This document shows, piece by piece, positions 1-8,246 of a DNA stretch of 49,287 bases. Location of the stretch: positions 1 through 49,287 of the forward strand of contig CBHYLN010000021.1 in assembly GCA_966128725.1 (NCBI GenBank). The letters run 5' to 3'. This DNA is from JAFDZV01 sp966128725. Lineage in GTDB: Bacteria > Bacteroidota > Ignavibacteria > OLB7. Under the pieces are notes generated by a model. It was not told where the DNA came from, searched no databases, and saw only the letters and a program-made list of their open reading frames with translations. The translations under genes and the position numbers were made by a program. The number at the start of each line of letters is the position of its first letter. Position 1 is the stretch's first letter.

Positions 1-305
1 CGGTGATCGCCTACAATGTGCTGCAGTCGATCCGGCTGCTCGCCGATGCCGCCAAGTCCTTCGCCGACCGCGCCGTCGCCGGGCTCGAGCCGAACCGCGA
101 CCGGCTGGCCGATCTCGTCGAACGGTCGCTGATGCTGGTCACCGCGCTCGCGCCCGAGATCGGCTACGACGCGGCGTCGAAGATCGCCCGCCACGCGCAC
201 GCCAAGGGCCTGTCGCTGCTCGAGGCCGGCCTCGAGCTCGGCCTCGTCGACGAGGAAACCTTCCGCCGCGTCGTGCGCCCCGAGACGATGCTGGGACCTA
301 GTTAA
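1..305 (+). CDS. fumC: Class II fumarate hydratase, C-terminal fragment
   Basis: The reading frame enters from the left edge and stops with TAA at 303-305. The ~100 visible residues are the C-terminal part of class II fumarase, which interconverts fumarate and malate in the TCA cycle. Landmarks are the helix beginning VIAYNVLQSIRLLADA, then the LNxxIGYD-like stretch seen as ALAPEIGYDAA, the ARHAHAKGLSLLEA segment, and the terminal VRPETMLGP that matches the family's usual VRPE-M-G end. The rest of the enzyme lies outside the window. Leucine is coded equally by CTC and CTG here (8 each by my count), whereas the other genes of the window are strongly CTG-biased. The fragment reads like alphaproteobacterial DNA, which could mean horizontal transfer or a join of unrelated sequence. 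Confidence 0.9.
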   Translation, partial: VIAYNVLQSIRLLADAAKSFADRAVAGLEPNRDRLADLVERSLMLVTALAPEIGYDAASKIARHAHAKGLSLLEAGLELGLVDEETFRRVVRPETMLGPS

Positions 306-554
306 ACCAGCCCCGCCACGATCGCGGGATACGTTCGGAAAGGATACAGCATTGTCTGCTCGCTGGTATGGATGATTGAAGGAAGTTGATTTTCGCAAAG
401 CACCGAACTTACGAAAAGAATCGCCTACCGAAACCTGCTGCAAGCACCCCCTCCAAGCCCGCCGCTCAACTGCCCGACCCACATGCCGCAACACATCTCC
501 AGCGCCCGCATGCTCCTTTGCCGCCGCACCAAACCGCCGTAGATTCGGGGTCTC
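306..554. other. Intergenic stretch after fumC, nothing recognised
   Basis: No terminator, promoter box or RNA gene is apparent. Overlapping open frames that run through 376-769 have low-complexity Pro/Arg/Ser/Thr-rich translations and look like non-coding frames over the 5' part of the next gene. Any boundary between the fumC-type DNA and the rest of the window would lie in or near this stretch. Confidence 0.5.
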
Positions 555-1259
555 GTGCAACGACATCAACGCAGACAACCGGCCCAACGCGCCGCATCCC
601 AGGCTGGCAATCGCCAGCGCTCCACACGCTTTTCCCCCCACCCCAACCGGCAATACATTGCCTTTTACAAGCCGTATGCCGTTCTGTCGCAGTTCACGCA
701 GCCCGAAGGCAGCACAAAAGCGACATTGGCCGCCTTCGATTTCCCAAAGGCGGCCTATCCGGTAGGTAGGCTCGACTACGACAGCGAAGGGCTTTTGTTG
801 CTAAGCGATGACCCCGCTCTCAACATTTTTTTACTGAACCCCGAACACGGGCATCAACGGGCATATCTGGTGCAGGTTGAGGGGATCCCCACGGAGCAGA
901 CGCTGGGAATGCTCAGCTCCGGCGTTATGATCGAAGACCGGCAAACCCGCCCGGCGATCGCCGAGCTGCTGACATCGGAACCGCCCCTCGATCCACGGCC
1001 GGTTCCGATCCGCGAACGTAAAAGCATACCAACATCGTGGATTCGTCTTACGCTTACCGAGGGACGCAACCGGCAGGTACGGCGGATGACAGCAGCGGTT
1101 GGGCATCCAACATTGCGGCTTGTCCGCGTCAGCATCGGTATGCTGAACCTGTCCGCGCTAGGGCTTGCCCCCGGCCAGTGGCGCACGCTGGAACCAAAGG
1201 AGCTGATGCTGGCGTTGCAACAATCGCCCGGGGCACGGCGTAGGCCACCGAATCTTTAG
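555..1259 (+). CDS. rluE: 23S rRNA pseudouridine synthase, RluE type
   Basis: This 234-residue protein belongs to the RsuA/RluE family, which isomerises a specific uridine in 23S rRNA to pseudouridine. The conserved domain starts near residue 34 with YIAFYKPYAVLSQFT. The catalytic-aspartate motif GRLDYDSEGLLLL follows (Asp at residue 74), and later TEGRNRQVRRMTAAVGHPTLRLVR, the family's RNA-contact and fold-closing motif. There is no separate S4 domain, as is usual for RluE. The GTG at 555 is the start that keeps the whole domain; the first ~33 residues are not conserved-looking, so the real start may be further in. The site U2457 is assumed from family similarity. Confidence 0.8.
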   Translation: MQRHQRRQPAQRAASQAGNRQRSTRFSPHPNRQYIAFYKPYAVLSQFTQPEGSTKATLAAFDFPKAAYPVGRLDYDSEGLLLLSDDPALNIFLLNPEHGHQRAYLVQVEGIPTEQTLGMLSSGVMIEDRQTRPAIAELLTSEPPLDPRPVPIRERKSIPTSWIRLTLTEGRNRQVRRMTAAVGHPTLRLVRVSIGMLNLSALGLAPGQWRTLEPKELMLALQQSPGARRRPPNL

Positions 1260-1317
1260 GCAATCGCTCCGCGCATCGGCCTGCAACCGCGGCCATCCAA
1301 AGCACACACGGTACCCG

Positions 1318-2262
1318 ATGAACAGCACCGAATCGATCGGCATTCAAGGACTGGAAAAAATCTATCCGGGCGAACGCCGTGGTGGCCCCGGCGTTCATGC
1401 GCTGAAGCCCCTTACGCTGCGGATAGCGCCGGGCGAGGTGTTCGGCCTGTTAGGCCCCAACGGCGCCGGGAAAACCACGCTGGTGAAGCTCCTGTTGGGG
1501 ATCGTGTACCCCACGGCCGGCTCGGCCACGATCATGGGACGCAACATCGGCACGGTGGCCAGCAAGGAGATGGTGGGCTATCTCCCGGAAAATCATCGCT
1601 ATCCGCTGTACCTGACGGGCGATGGCGTACTACGATACTTCGGAAGGTTGAGCGGGCTGGATGGCGCCACCCTGCGGAAGCGGGCCGACGAGCTGCTGGA
1701 ACTGGTGAACATGACCAAGTGGCGACGCACGAAGGTTCGGAAATACTCCAAGGGGATGATGCAGCGGCTTGGGCTGGCGCAGGCGCTGCTGAACGATCCC
1801 CAGGTGATATTCCTCGACGAGCCGACCGACGGCGTTGACCCCGTTGGTCGCAAGGAAATCCGCGACATCATCGTGCGCCTGCGCGAGCAGGGACGCACAA
1901 TTTTCCTGAACAGCCATTTGCTTTCGGAAGTTGAGCTGATCTCCGACCGCGTTGCGATTCTCAATCAGGGCGAGCTGGTACGGATCGGCACGGTGCGCGA
2001 GCTCACCGAAACGGCCCACACCGTGCGCATCGAAACCACCCCGGAAGCCGGGCCACGCTTCGCCGAACTGGCCGCCGGGCTTGGCGCGCAGGAGATCGAG
2101 CCGACATCCGCGATCCTGGATGCCTCCAACCAGGCCGGCCTGGACCACGCTGTCGACACGCTGCGTGCGGCCGGCGTGCCGATCGCGGCGATCGTGCCCA
2201 CCCGGCAAACGCTGGAACAACTGTTCATGCAAATTGTGGGCAACCGCGGGGAGGCACGATGA
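1318..2262 (+). CDS. ABC transporter ATP-binding protein (ABC-2 exporter type)
   Basis: A 314-residue ATPase subunit. Walker A is GPNGAGKTT at residues 46-54, the ABC signature appears as YSKGMMQRLGLA around 143-154, and Walker B with the catalytic Glu is VIFLDEPTDGVDP around 163-175. The Q-loop region reads LPENHRYPLYLTG, a variant common in ATPases paired with ABC-2 permeases. The C-terminal ~90 residues form the extra domain typical of the CcmA/NatA-like group. Its stop overlaps the ATG of the next gene (ATGA), so the two subunits are translationally coupled. The substrate cannot be told from sequence. Confidence 0.9.
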   Translation: MNSTESIGIQGLEKIYPGERRGGPGVHALKPLTLRIAPGEVFGLLGPNGAGKTTLVKLLLGIVYPTAGSATIMGRNIGTVASKEMVGYLPENHRYPLYLTGDGVLRYFGRLSGLDGATLRKRADELLELVNMTKWRRTKVRKYSKGMMQRLGLAQALLNDPQVIFLDEPTDGVDPVGRKEIRDIIVRLREQGRTIFLNSHLLSEVELISDRVAILNQGELVRIGTVRELTETAHTVRIETTPEAGPRFAELAAGLGAQEIEPTSAILDASNQAGLDHAVDTLRAAGVPIAAIVPTRQTLEQLFMQIVGNRGEAR

Positions 2263-3302
2263 AAGTATTGGCACTGATCGCGGATACGTTCCGCGAGATC
2301 TACGCGAAGAAGGTGATCATCGGCATCGTGGTGATCCAGGTTCTTACGCTGCTGCTCACGTGGTTGATACTGTTCTCCGACGGCATGCAGCGCCAGTATA
2401 AACTGGCCCGAAGCGGCATGATCAGCGCCGGCATGTCGGCGGATTCGATGCAGGCGATCATCGAGCAGTCCGAGCCGCCCACACCGCTGGCCGCGGGCGA
2501 TTCGTCGCTGCTTGCCGGCGACTCCCTTCTGCCGTTCGATTCGGTCTTTGCCGACTCGGCCCCCCGGCACGGCCGCAGCGCCGCCTTTACCGCAACCGAT
2601 TCGGCAAAACGGACGCCGGGCAATACCGATGAGTTCGTGCTGGACCTCAGCGCCGCCATCAACGACATGGTGCGCGGGCAGATGGGCGCCTATGCGGTCA
2701 TCGTCACGCTTGCGGTAGTGTTCCTCGGGATCTTTGCAACGGCAAGCATCGTCCCCTCGATGATGGAGAAAGGCGCGGTTGATTTGTTGCTGTCCAAACC
2801 GTTGCGCCGCAGCACGCTGCTGCTGGGCCGCACGTTTGGCGGCCTGCTGGCAATCGCCATCAACCTGATCCTGTTTACCACTGCTCTGTGGGCCCTGTAC
2901 GGGCTTGCTAGCGGCGTGTGGTTGATGTCGTTCCTTGTCTGGACGATCACGATCCCACTGTTCTCGTTTGTCGTGATCTACAGCGGCGTGATCCTGCTCA
3001 ATGTGTACACCGAAAGCTGGGTGCTTCCCATGTCGCTGGCATACGTACACTTGATGGTGCTCTCGCTGTTCCTGTACAGTCGCGAGGAGACGATCTACGC
3101 GTTTGTTGGAAGCCCGGCCATCCAGACCATCGTGGAGTGGCTGTACTATATCCTGCCGCAATCGCAGGACATGTTGCACGCCACGTCCACCGCGGTGTAC
3201 ACGGGCTCGATCGACTCGGCAACCCCCTTCATCCAGGGAGCCATTTTCAGCGTGACCGCGATTTCGTGGGCAGTGTGGAAGTTCCAGCGGAAGAATTTCT
3301 GA
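2259..3302 (+). CDS. ABC-2 type transporter permease
   Basis: A 347-residue membrane protein coupled by a 4-bp overlap to the ATPase upstream. One transmembrane helix lies near residues 15-38. A polar extracytoplasmic stretch of about 100 residues follows, then five hydrophobic helices between roughly 140 and 340. The PLRRSTLLLGRTFGGLLA segment after the second helix resembles the cytoplasmic coupling region of ABC-2/NosY-like permeases. Together with its partner it probably exports or moves an unknown substrate across the inner membrane. A short hairpin (CCACGGC/GCCGTGG) sits just after the stop but has no T-run. Confidence 0.85.
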   Translation: MKVLALIADTFREIYAKKVIIGIVVIQVLTLLLTWLILFSDGMQRQYKLARSGMISAGMSADSMQAIIEQSEPPTPLAAGDSSLLAGDSLLPFDSVFADSAPRHGRSAAFTATDSAKRTPGNTDEFVLDLSAAINDMVRGQMGAYAVIVTLAVVFLGIFATASIVPSMMEKGAVDLLLSKPLRRSTLLLGRTFGGLLAIAINLILFTTALWALYGLASGVWLMSFLVWTITIPLFSFVVIYSGVILLNVYTESWVLPMSLAYVHLMVLSLFLYSREETIYAFVGSPAIQTIVEWLYYILPQSQDMLHATSTAVYTGSIDSATPFIQGAIFSVTAISWAVWKFQRKNF

Positions 3303-3346
3303 GCACCACGGCCGCGAGCCGTGGCCAGCCCATTATCCCGTAGGCG

Positions 3347-4678
3347 TTATCCCCAGCGCATGCGCTGCTCGTTCAGCACAAGCAACGAACTATCGCCATA
3401 GCTGAGAAAGCGATAACCGCCGGCAAGCGCCTCGGCGTACACGCGGCGCCAGAGATCACGCCCAAGCAGGGCGCCAACCAGCAGCAGCAGTGTGCTCTCG
3501 GGTTGATGAAAGTTGGTGAGCAGGGCGTCGCACATCCGGGGCTGATAGCCCGGCACGATCATGATTCCGGTACGGCCGCGCACCGCGCTGGCGCCAATGC
3601 CGCCAAGCCATTCGGCTACCGCGTTCAGCGCATGCCGGACCGTTGGCAGGTTGGTGTTAATAGCCGATAGGCGGTATGGATCCCATTGGTCCACCCGCAG
3701 TTCCTGAGCATCCCGCGCCTCACCCAGGGCAAGGCGCACACCGAACCAGTACAGTGACTCCAACGTGCGCAGGCTGGTGGTGCCAACCACCACGAACGGC
3801 GCGCCTGCCCCTTGTTCGCGACGCTCGGCCTGTTGCAGCAACACGGCCAGCGTGGCCGCCGAAACCTCCACCCGCTCCTCGTGCATGGCATGCTCGCGAA
3901 CGTCGCCCTTGAACGGTCGGAACGTGCCCGCCCCAACGTGCAGCGTCAGTTCGGCGCGGGCCACTCCCTTTGCACGCAGGGTTTCCAGCACCGTTGGTGT
4001 GAAGTGCAGCCCGGCCGTTGGTGCCGCCACGGCGCCATCCTGCCGCGCATATACGGTCTGGTATCCCTCCACATCGCCCTGATCGGCCTGGCGATCGATA
4101 TACGGCGGCAGCGGCACCTGCCCGGCGCGCTCCAGCACTTCGGCAAAGCTTATGTGCGCGGGGCTCCACGTGAAGGCCACCACAAATCCATCGGCACGGC
4201 GCTCGTGCAATGTGGCCCGCAGCCGCAACGGTTCGGCGCCATCGACGGGATACTCCGCAACCAGCTCTCCCGCACGCTCAAACTTCCGGGCGCCACCAAC
4301 CAGGCACACCCAGCGCCCTTCGCCGTGCGCGGCCAACGCAACGGCGGGATCCAGGCCCGCGCCATCGCCGTGGCCGGCTGGCTCCAGAAGAAAGATCTCC
4401 ACGCGCCCGCCCGTTGGCCGGGCCAGCACGATGCGGGCGCGCACAACACGGGTTACGTTCACCACCAGAAGCGCATCATCGGGGATGAAACCGGCCACGT
4501 TGGCGAACAAGGTGTGCTGTATCGTGGCCGACTGCGCAGCGCACACCAACAGTCGGCTGCGATCGCGTTCGGCCAACGGATGCGCGGCAATACGCTCGGC
4601 GGGAAGTTCGTAGTGGAAATCCAGCGGATCAACCGTTGGAATGTATGTGTCGTGCGGAATCTCGGCTGCTGATGCCAT
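3347..4678 (-). CDS. queA: S-adenosylmethionine:tRNA ribosyltransferase-isomerase
   Basis: QueA transfers and isomerises the ribosyl moiety of SAM onto preQ1-modified tRNA to make epoxyqueuosine, the penultimate step of queuosine synthesis. Family landmarks are the N-terminal FHYELPAERIAAHPL, the LLVVNVTRVVRARI segment (usually LxxNDTRV), AAPTAGLHFTP, LHVGAGTFRPFK, FHQPESTLLLLVGALLG and the C-terminal FLSYGDSSLLV. At 443 residues it is longer than the ~350 of E. coli QueA and is somewhat divergent, though all core motifs are present. I chose the ATG at 4678 because it begins a plausible N-terminus; the frame stays open upstream only by overlapping the divergent methyltransferase gene. A near-match to the TAnnTTTG box lies 4 nt before this start. 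Confidence 0.88.
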   Translation of the reverse strand: MASAAEIPHDTYIPTVDPLDFHYELPAERIAAHPLAERDRSRLLVCAAQSATIQHTLFANVAGFIPDDALLVVNVTRVVRARIVLARPTGGRVEIFLLEPAGHGDGAGLDPAVALAAHGEGRWVCLVGGARKFERAGELVAEYPVDGAEPLRLRATLHERRADGFVVAFTWSPAHISFAEVLERAGQVPLPPYIDRQADQGDVEGYQTVYARQDGAVAAPTAGLHFTPTVLETLRAKGVARAELTLHVGAGTFRPFKGDVREHAMHEERVEVSAATLAVLLQQAERREQGAGAPFVVVGTTSLRTLESLYWFGVRLALGEARDAQELRVDQWDPYRLSAINTNLPTVRHALNAVAEWLGGIGASAVRGRTGIMIVPGYQPRMCDALLTNFHQPESTLLLLVGALLGRDLWRRVYAEALAGGYRFLSYGDSSLLVLNEQRMRWG

Positions 4679-4682
4679 GCGC

Positions 4683-4690
4683 CAATGATA
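4683..4690 (-). promoter_or_regulatory. Possible -7 box (TATCATTG) for queA
   Basis: On the minus strand TATCATTG differs at one base from the Bacteroidota -7 consensus TAnnTTTG. It ends 4 nt before the queA ATG, so transcription would begin at or next to the start codon. No clear -33 TTG is visible. Confidence 0.35.
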
Positions 4691-4724
4691 CACGCACGCC
4701 GTGCACGGCGCCAAATCAATTCTG

Positions 4725-4732
4725 TAACTTTG
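4725..4732 (+). promoter_or_regulatory. -7 box TAACTTTG, methyltransferase promoter
   Basis: A perfect TAnnTTTG box, the -7 element of Bacteroidota primary-sigma promoters, ends 6 nt before the ATG at 4739. That spacing predicts a leaderless or nearly leaderless mRNA. No good TTG is seen at -33. Confidence 0.55.
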
Positions 4733-4738
4733 CCTCCC

Positions 4739-5542
4739 ATGGCCAATACGACTGCGAACAACAACGACTACGAACTGATCCAGACCGAGCCGATCGTGAA
4801 GGATTGGGATTGGTGGAGCAACTTCCTTCAGCGCGAGTATTACGGAACGCCCGAGGAGTACGACGCATGGGCCGAGACGGGCGATGCGGTTGCGGCGGAG
4901 CTGGGAATATCCAACGGAGACCGGATTCTGGATCTGGGTTCCGGCTGCGGCGAGCTGGCGATGCAACTGGCGTTACACGGCGCCGAGGTTGTGGGCATCG
5001 AGCAATCGCCAACGCTGGTACAGCACTGTAATGCAGCCGCGACCCGCCGCAACGCCAACGCCCGTTTCGTGGCGGCCGATATGTTCACATACCAGCCTGA
5101 TGGCACGTACAATGCGGTGATCTGCGTGAACACGAGTTTCGGATACGGAACCGACCAACAGAACCGGGAGCTGATAGCGAAAATCGGCGGCTGGCTTGCG
5201 CCGGGCGGCGCGCTGTATCTGGATCTGATCTCGGCCGACCGCGCCGAAGCATTCGGCTCGTGGAACGATGCCGTTGCCGGGGGGCGGCTTCTGGTGGATA
5301 ACAGCTACGATGCCGAGCGGCAACTGATGACGAGTTATCCAACCTGGGTTGCGCCCAACGGGCACGAGCTGTACACATCCACAACACCGGAACAGGTGCA
5401 GCTCTACACGCGCGCGGCTGTCGAGACGATGATGCGCGACGCAGGGCTTGCCCCCATGCGACTGGTGCGCGCGATGGGACGGAAGTTCGAGCAGGATGAC
5501 GAGCAGATGCTGACAACGTGGATTGCACGCAAGACCGCGTAA
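4739..5542 (+). CDS. Class I SAM-dependent methyltransferase
   Basis: A 267-residue soluble protein with a Rossmann-type methyltransferase fold. SAM-binding motif I is ILDLGSGCGELAMQLA (about residues 63-78), followed by the acidic end of strand 2 (VVGIEQS) and motif II-like FVAADMF. A later GGWLAPGGALYLDLIS matches the motif IV/post-IV region. It falls in the UbiE/Methyltransf_11-like group, but nothing identifies the substrate. The ATG at 4739 is preferred to the upstream in-frame ATG at 4685 because it directly follows a promoter-like box and the upstream residues are basic and unlike the family. It is divergent from queA with only 60 bp between starts. Confidence 0.8.
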   Translation: MANTTANNNDYELIQTEPIVKDWDWWSNFLQREYYGTPEEYDAWAETGDAVAAELGISNGDRILDLGSGCGELAMQLALHGAEVVGIEQSPTLVQHCNAAATRRNANARFVAADMFTYQPDGTYNAVICVNTSFGYGTDQQNRELIAKIGGWLAPGGALYLDLISADRAEAFGSWNDAVAGGRLLVDNSYDAERQLMTSYPTWVAPNGHELYTSTTPEQVQLYTRAAVETMMRDAGLAPMRLVRAMGRKFEQDDEQMLTTWIARKTA

Positions 5543-5653
5543 CCCAGCGCCGCCAACGGTCGGCGGCGCGCATCCGCTGCGCCTGCACCAGATACGCATT
5601 ACCAGACAGTGTACACTGACGCCGAGGACGGTATCGGCGCCGATATCCTCATC

Positions 5654-6367
5654 ATGATCGAACCGTACGTCAACTACATGCACGCCCGCTGTTTCGTGGT
5701 GCCGGAGATCGAACGGCGCTACTACAGACTGTTCGGCGATCTGGAGTACGACATCATGTCGTTGCGCACGGAAATTGCCGTAAGCGAGCAACGGCTGGAT
5801 GTGGTGCGCCGCCGCATCAAGGCCGCGCTGCCAATCACCGCACGCGACGAACGTAATATCACATCTGCATCGCACGAACTGCACGGGCATCGCTATCATC
5901 ATCTGGAGCAGATGCATGCGCGCATCGCCGCCGCGAAGGCATTCCGTTACGATCCCGAAACCGAGCAGCATGGCCGGTACATGCTGGCCGACATCGCGTT
6001 GGCAATCCTTGGGCTGAAGGACCCCCTGGCCCGAGCCCGACGCGGCAACACACTGGATCAGGCGGCAGCGGCGTACGCCCGGCTGGACATCGCGGACATG
6101 ATGGATCTGCACGAAAGCGTGCAGGACCTTCTGGCCTGCGAACGCCGCGACACGCTGAGCGCCGAGGAGCAGACCAAGTGGCGGGGCGAATTGGCGGCAC
6201 TGTATGCACGCCATCCGGCCCGCCTGGCGGAAATCCTGAACTCGCCCGAAGCGATAACCCGGCGAACCAGGTGGTTGCGCAGGCGTGCCGATGTGTACGG
6301 CCGGCAGTTGGCCGCAAGCACGGTTGTGTATGCCGGGGCAATCCGTGTTATACGGTTCCGCAACTGA
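5654..6367 (+). CDS. Protein of unknown function, predicted helical
   Basis: I do not recognise this protein. From the ATG at 5654 it is 237 residues; a GTG at 5609 would add 15. It is rich in Arg, Glu, Ala and Leu. Heptad-like stretches such as IMSLRTEIAVSEQRLDVVRRRI suggest coiled-coil or all-helical structure. There is no signal peptide or membrane segment and no obvious catalytic motif. Several His residues cluster in HELHGHRYHHLEQMHARI (about residues 76-93 from the ATG start). It lies alone between the methyltransferase and the GroES-like gene. A perfect palindrome CAGTGTACACTG at about 5607-5618 overlaps the possible GTG start. Confidence 0.6.
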   Translation: MIEPYVNYMHARCFVVPEIERRYYRLFGDLEYDIMSLRTEIAVSEQRLDVVRRRIKAALPITARDERNITSASHELHGHRYHHLEQMHARIAAAKAFRYDPETEQHGRYMLADIALAILGLKDPLARARRGNTLDQAAAAYARLDIADMMDLHESVQDLLACERRDTLSAEEQTKWRGELAALYARHPARLAEILNSPEAITRRTRWLRRRADVYGRQLAASTVVYAGAIRVIRFRN

Positions 6368-6579
6368 CACGTATTGCCCACCAGCAACGCTGTGAGGCGT
6401 AGCGCTCCCCTTGCCGTGCCTCGGGGGTTGTGCGCGGGTGGCAGCAAATGCTCCATGGAACAGCGCGGCCGTTAGCCGGGCGAGAAGAATGGTGGCAATA
6501 CGAGCGCGGAGAAGCACCGCGTTGGTACGATTGCAGCGGCACGGCCGGCCGTGCCATACCGAATTACATCGCAGGCATC

Positions 6580-6981
6580 ATGCAAGGAATGGCAAAACGA
6601 ATCATGGTACGGAAGGAATCGAACATACTGATTGTTGGCGATCGCGTGCTGATCCGCCCGGATAGCCCGGCAGACAGATCGTCGCACGGACTGTATCTGC
6701 CGCCCAGCGTTGGCGAAAAGGAGCAGGTACAGACCGGGCATATCATCAAGGTTGGCCCGGGATACCCCATTCCCAATCCGAATTTCTCCGAGGATGAACC
6801 GTGGGCACCGCACCGCGAACCTGCGCGTTACATCCCGCTGCAGGCGCAGGAAGGCGATCACGCGCTGTTTCTTCGCAAGGAAGCGATCGAGATCGAGTAC
6901 AACGGCGAGCGCCTGTTGATCGTGCCGCAGCCGGCCATCCTGATGCTTGTGCGCGAGGAGTATCACGAAGGGACTGCATAG
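6580..6981 (+). CDS. GroES-like (Cpn10 fold) protein
   Basis: About 133 residues with the GroES barrel pattern: VGDRVLIRPDSPADRSSHGLYLPPSVGEKEQVQTGHIIKVGPG matches the start of co-chaperonin 10, including the mobile-loop position (S-HGLYLPP). The middle carries a 20-30 residue insertion (NPNFSEDEPWAPHREPARYIPLQAQEGDHALF) before the final strands (EIEYNGERLLIVPQPAILMLV). No groEL is adjacent, so this is a stand-alone paralogue, a type found in several Bacteroidota and Chlorobiota. Whether it caps a chaperonin is unknown. Three ATGs are possible (6580, 6589, 6604); I list the longest that keeps a credible GCAGG upstream. Confidence 0.75.
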   Translation: MQGMAKRIMVRKESNILIVGDRVLIRPDSPADRSSHGLYLPPSVGEKEQVQTGHIIKVGPGYPIPNPNFSEDEPWAPHREPARYIPLQAQEGDHALFLRKEAIEIEYNGERLLIVPQPAILMLVREEYHEGTA

Positions 6982-7070
6982 GCGGCGGCGCTCCTCGTTG
7001 CGCGCCTGCCACCGCGCATGGCATTCCGGAAGGACAGGATCCACCGGACACACGTGATCCTGTAAATACG

Positions 7071-7096
7071 AACGGGGCGGAAGATTCCGCCCCGTT
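7071..7096. terminator. Hairpin between convergent genes
   Basis: A 12-bp perfect inverted repeat (AACGGGGCGGAA / TTCCGCCCCGTT) with a 2-nt spacer lies between the convergent GroES-like and trxB genes. Neither side has a long T-run, but position and stability fit a bidirectional terminator. Confidence 0.6.
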
Positions 7097-7141
7097 GTCG
7101 ATTGCCCCTGCCCGTACCAGGCGCCGGATGCGGCGCGCGGA

Positions 7142-8188
7142 TTACGCGCTCAGCGGCGCATGGTGATGCGCCTCGCCGGCATGGTCGGCCAACTCCAGCC
7201 AGCGCTCGGCGTCGATTGCCGCCATGCAGCCCGAGCCGGCCGCCGTGATCGCCTGGCGATAGATGTGGTCCTGCACGTCGCCGCAGGCAAACACACCGGA
7301 TACGTTGGTGTACGTGCTCTTGCCGCGTGTTACCACGTACCCGTTGGCATCGGTTTCAAGCTGCCCGGCCAGCACCGCCGTGTTTGGCGAGTGGCCGATG
7401 GCGACAAACACACCGTCGGCACGCATCTGGCGTGTTTCGCCGGTAACCGTGTCGCGCAGCGTAACGCCCGTAACCTTGCGCACGGGCTCGCGTTCGCCGT
7501 GAACCTCCACCACATTGGCATTGTAGATCACTTCGATCTTCGGATTGGCAAGCGCGCGATCCACCATGATCCTGGAGGCACGGAACTCGTCGCGCCGATG
7601 CACGATCGTCACCTTGCTGCAGAATCTGGTAAGGTAGTTCGCTTCCTCCATCGCGGTATCGCCTCCGCCAACAACCAGCACTTCCTGATTGCGGAAGAAG
7701 AAGCCATCGCAGGTAGCACATGCCGAAACACCGTAGCCCATGAACTCGCTCTCCGAGGCGATGCCCAGCAATCGCGCCGAGGCGCCGGTGGCCACAATCA
7801 AGGCATCACACGAAAGCGTATTGTTCCGATCGGTTTTCATACGGAACGGACGGCGCGACAGGTCGATCTCCGTAACGTATTCAAACCGCGAATCGGCGCC
7901 GAATCGCTGGGCCTGCTTACGGAAGATCTCCATCATCTCCGGCCCCTGAATGCCGTGCTCGAAGCCCGGGTAATTCTCCACCTCGGTTGTGATCATCAAC
8001 TGCCCGCCGGGCTGGTTGCCCTCCAGGATCACCGGCTTCAAATTGGCCCGAGCGGAATACAGCGCCGCGGTAAGGCCGGCCGGGCCGGAACCCACGATGA
8101 TAAGCTTGTGATGTTCGGCGCCATCGCGCAGTTCGCCTTCGTGGCGCGTTGCCACCGGGGCCGATCCGTTCTCTACTGACTGTCCCAT
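7142..8188 (-). CDS. trxB: Thioredoxin-disulfide reductase
   Basis: A 348-residue FAD- and NADPH-dependent enzyme that reduces thioredoxin in the cytoplasm. The FAD-binding GSGPAGLTAALYSARA lies near residues 33-48, followed by GGQLMITTEVENYPG. The redox-active pair is CATC at residues 157-160 (ACATCDGFFF). The NADPH-binding GGGDTAMEEA lies near 174-183, then HRRDEFRAS, and the FAD-closing GVFACGDVQD near the end. The ATG at 8188 gives a short non-conserved tail of ~25 residues before the FAD fold; upstream frame residues look non-coding. The C-terminus ends in a short His-rich tail (GEAHHHAPLSA). Confidence 0.93.
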   Translation of the reverse strand: MGQSVENGSAPVATRHEGELRDGAEHHKLIIVGSGPAGLTAALYSARANLKPVILEGNQPGGQLMITTEVENYPGFEHGIQGPEMMEIFRKQAQRFGADSRFEYVTEIDLSRRPFRMKTDRNNTLSCDALIVATGASARLLGIASESEFMGYGVSACATCDGFFFRNQEVLVVGGGDTAMEEANYLTRFCSKVTIVHRRDEFRASRIMVDRALANPKIEVIYNANVVEVHGEREPVRKVTGVTLRDTVTGETRQMRADGVFVAIGHSPNTAVLAGQLETDANGYVVTRGKSTYTNVSGVFACGDVQDHIYRQAITAAGSGCMAAIDAERWLELADHAGEAHHHAPLSA

Positions 8189-8246
8189 ATGAATTTCGGT
8201 CGTTATCGGGTTGCGATATGTATAACTCGGCAGCAGCTTCCCAACA

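Noticed and set aside
376..769. Two overlapping open frames before rluE
   Set aside because: Pro/Ser/Arg/Thr-rich translations without a ribosome-binding site or family pattern, and they overlap the 5' end of rluE.
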